Shown: positions 63,201-64,000 of the stretch, piece by piece
Layout of the letters: each line of letters begins with the position of its first letter
Numbering within the stretch: the first letter of the stretch is position 1
NCBI RefSeq assembly: GCF_001050135.1
Contig: NZ_CP012040.1
Span: 3,365,001-3,429,000, forward strand
Direction of reading: 5' to 3'
Length of the DNA: 64,000 nucleotides
Origin: Cyclobacterium amurskyense
Lineage (GTDB): Bacteria; Bacteroidota; Bacteroidia; Cytophagales; Cyclobacteriaceae
Program-made: the position numbers and the translations under genes
The notes under the pieces: model-generated
Database searches by the model: none
The model's input: the letters and a program-made list of their open reading frames with translations, nothing else
What the model was told of the DNA's origin: nothing

Positions 63201-63282
63201 AACAGGCAATGACGAACAAGGCTGTTTTTAAAAGCCTACCTCCAGATGATGGAGGGATTTTAATGTAAGAATATTTCATCAT
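60268..63282 (-). CDS. SusC/RagA family TonB-linked outer membrane transporter
   Basis: The 1004-aa protein has a signal peptide cut near LSAQ, a carboxypeptidase-regulatory-like domain (ITGTVKSSDLDDVLPGATVL), the TonB-box/plug region (EEVVVIGYGTVKKRDLTGAV) and the SusC signature DASSTAIYGWQGANGVI-type motif near residue 225. A large beta-barrel then runs to the C-terminal Phe. It imports oligosaccharides with SusD using TonB energy. It is divergent from the partial DUF1593 gene. Confidence 0.95.
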   Translation of the reverse strand: MMKYSYIKIPPSSGGRLLKTALFVIACFMLILSELSAQNTTITGTVKSSDLDDVLPGATVLVKGTNIGTATNIDGKFTISAAADATLVFSSIGYIPQEVKVGNQTSIQITLTPDITNMEEVVVIGYGTVKKRDLTGAVTSVKSEEIRQVPAQNPLESIQGKIAGVDITRGNGSSSSGINIRIRGNRSIGASNNPLFIVDGVQTGSIDNINPNDIESMEFLKDASSTAIYGWQGANGIVIITTKKGSSGKPSVTLNSYYGVSEVSRYPSVLNGDEYVAIKREANRTTGKWNSVADDPLIFNTQELAAIANGDWIDYQSLLLSNGNQQNYNLGVNSGGDRTKVYTSLDFYGENGILKFDNVKRYTLRTNVDHTFNSWIKAGMQAQVANRDESYRRDPLNMANKIIPLGTVYDENGDFIVYPLGGSSISPLADEQPDIFSNKGKITNVLANVYLELKPFEGFNFRTNFGTNINNTRVGLFEASNSISRNGGTSRAQYTASNSRFINWDNVINYQKEIKDHSFAITALSSFVQEESDNVLAQGENQLLPGQLFFGLGNAPDNISINSGFSKWNVLSFAARLNYSYKGKYLITLTDRADGASRLSKGNKWAYFPSAAFAWRVVDENFMQNVAAVSELKLRLSYGVAGNSGIKAYGTQSSLTRIPMAFGESSFQGFTFSPLLGNPDAGWELSETTNFGIDLGLWRSRINATMDIYDTRTSDLLLPRGLPPTSGVQQVYQNIGKTKNQGVEIGINSLNIENENLQWETTLTFTRNREEIVSLVTEGVDDIGNGWFVGQPISVFYDYEKLGIWQTNEADEAAVYGQVPGDIKVKDQNGDMKIDAVNDRRVLAGNNRPDWFGGLNNKVTYKRIDFSVYLFARWGQTIDPDFLGRYDRQSNLSNSTKVIDYWTPENPTNEYPRPNAGVSGSSTLYWSTIGYVDGSYLRVRNLSLGYTLPSTDKSIFSNMRIYFSGSNLFTFTKSKKLDEYDPERGGGESYPMLKNYVFGINLGF

Positions 63283-63617
63283 GGTTTTTTGGGATTTGTT
63301 AACAGCAAAGGTTAAATAGTATGTTTGAATAGGTTTTTGATATAATTTTCTCGGTATTCGTAAAATAAAGAAACTAAAAGAAAGTAAATGGTAAATATGT
63401 CGGGTATAAATCTAGTCATAATAAGATTTAAAATAAAAATATTTTAAAATATATTTTCGAAAAATTACTTTTAATTTTTCTTTTACTTTCTTTTTGATAC
63501 ATTTATACCCAGTATTTAAATAGATAATGGATGTTTATAGTATTTAATAAGCTGAAATTGAACTAATAGTGATTGAATTGTAAAACGTAAATAAAAGAAA
63601 ATTAGTCATAAATAATA
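63283..63617. promoter_or_regulatory. Divergent regulatory region between susC and the DUF1593 gene
   Basis: This AT-rich 335-base gap holds GTTAACAGCAAAGGTTAA (63298-63315, TTAAC/GTTAA arms) near susC. It also holds two copies of the TTTACTTTCT motif: one at 63367-63388 on the minus strand and one at 63482-63493 on the plus strand. The last two form an inverted pair about 95 bases apart, compatible with looping between two operators. No gene is present. Confidence 0.4.
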
Positions 63618-64000
63618 ATGAAGAAAACAGTAGGTTTAAGGTTCATAGTACTTGTTTTAATTGTCACTTTTTGTGGTTGTGGAAGCAAGGTAAGGGGGCA
63701 GGATAAGCCCAGGGTTTTAATAAGTTCTGATATAGGGGGGACTGATCCTGATGATTTTCAGTCCATGATACATTTATTAATGTATGCGGATCAATTTGAA
63801 ATTGAGGGGCTGGTAGCTTCACCTTTCGGAGATGGACGTAAAAGCAATTTTTTGGACATAATTGAAGATTATGAAAAAGATTATGCCCAGTTAGCAAAAC
63901 ATGCAAGTGACCTTCCGAAACCCGCTGCCTTGAGAGCGGTGGTCAAGCAGGGTGCCATTCAGGCAGCTCCTTTTCAGGGGTATTCTACTTCTACGGAAGG
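63618..64000 (+). CDS. DUF1593 nucleoside-hydrolase-like lipoprotein, paralog 3 (partial, cut by window end)
   Basis: The gene starts at ATG 63618 and is open to the window edge (127 codons visible). A lipoprotein-type signal (hydrophobic residues 8-18, then FCGCG) precedes PRVLISSDIGGTDPDDFQSM, the acidic site of the nucleoside-hydrolase fold, and EGLVASPFGDGRKSNF. It is a third DUF1593-type gene at this locus, on the strand opposite to susC. Its C-terminal half is not in the window. Confidence 0.82.
   Translation, partial: MKKTVGLRFIVLVLIVTFCGCGSKVRGQDKPRVLISSDIGGTDPDDFQSMIHLLMYADQFEIEGLVASPFGDGRKSNFLDIIEDYEKDYAQLAKHASDLPKPAALRAVVKQGAIQAAPFQGYSTSTE

Noticed and set aside
1..64000. CRISPR arrays and tRNA genes
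   Set aside because: No regularly spaced direct repeats with unique spacers and no cloverleaf with a GTTCRA-type arm were recognised. A covariance-model scan was not possible.

Overview
The window comes from a Bacteroidota chromosome, most probably a member of the Cyclobacteriaceae (Algoriphagus/Cyclobacterium/Echinicola type). The reasons are the SusC/SusD pair, DUF1593 and GH140 proteins, the Bacteroidota-type AsnA and PEP carboxylase, AT-rich spacers with weak Shine-Dalgarno sequences, and many small mobile elements. Assignment below family level is inference.

Layout. (1) 1-390: end of an rRNA operon (23S 3' end, 5S, terminator). (2) 780-6851: small envelope genes (TolB-like propeller, DUF2752, TM2, DUF4097 lipoprotein), a cold-shock protein, asnA and a beta-propeller lactonase. 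(3) 6835-12566: a complete seven-gene Mrp/Mnh Na+/H+ antiporter operon on the minus strand. (4) 12810-15362: PEP carboxylase, with a perfect 13-bp inverted repeat just upstream of its start. (5) 15.4-34 kb: an accessory region. It holds two decayed copies of the ppc 3' end, three copies of a roughly 250-bp repeat each followed by an unrelated AT-rich orphan gene, a group II intron, two copies of a RAYT transposase module, an IS66 element, a VapBC-like pair, a frameshifted peroxiredoxin, an S9 peptidase and an alpha/beta hydrolase. Short CCCG...CGGG palindromes are scattered through it, and at least two look like recent insertions. (6) 34.1-37.8 kb: a photolyase/cryptochrome cluster (DUF2805, photolyase C-terminal protein, DUF2256, DPRP-type cryptochrome). 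(7) 38-43.1 kb: a DUF433/DUF5615 toxin-antitoxin pair, an orphan DUF433 gene, an orphan phage/CIS tail-tube protein, and a subtilase with a separate inhibitor-like gene, bracketed by two MITE-like repeats. (8) 43.1-64 kb: an MscS channel, then a large minus-strand carbohydrate locus.

The carbohydrate locus is the most coherent system. SusC/SusD would import glycans across the outer membrane. A GH140-like enzyme and DUF1593 nucleoside-hydrolase-like proteins would process them. A ribose-type ABC transporter with a DUF2291 protein would move the sugar across the inner membrane. A fucose/arabinose-isomerase-like enzyme, an FGGY kinase and a split two-subunit transketolase would metabolise it. 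This combination matches the non-oxidative D-apiose pathway (apiose to apulose to apulose 4-phosphate to DHAP plus xylulose 5-phosphate), and GH140 is the endo-apiosidase family. I infer a D-apiose/RG-II utilisation locus controlled by the adjacent DeoR regulator. A shared TTTACTTTCT motif occurs in its regulatory gaps.

No CRISPR array and no tRNA gene were recognised.
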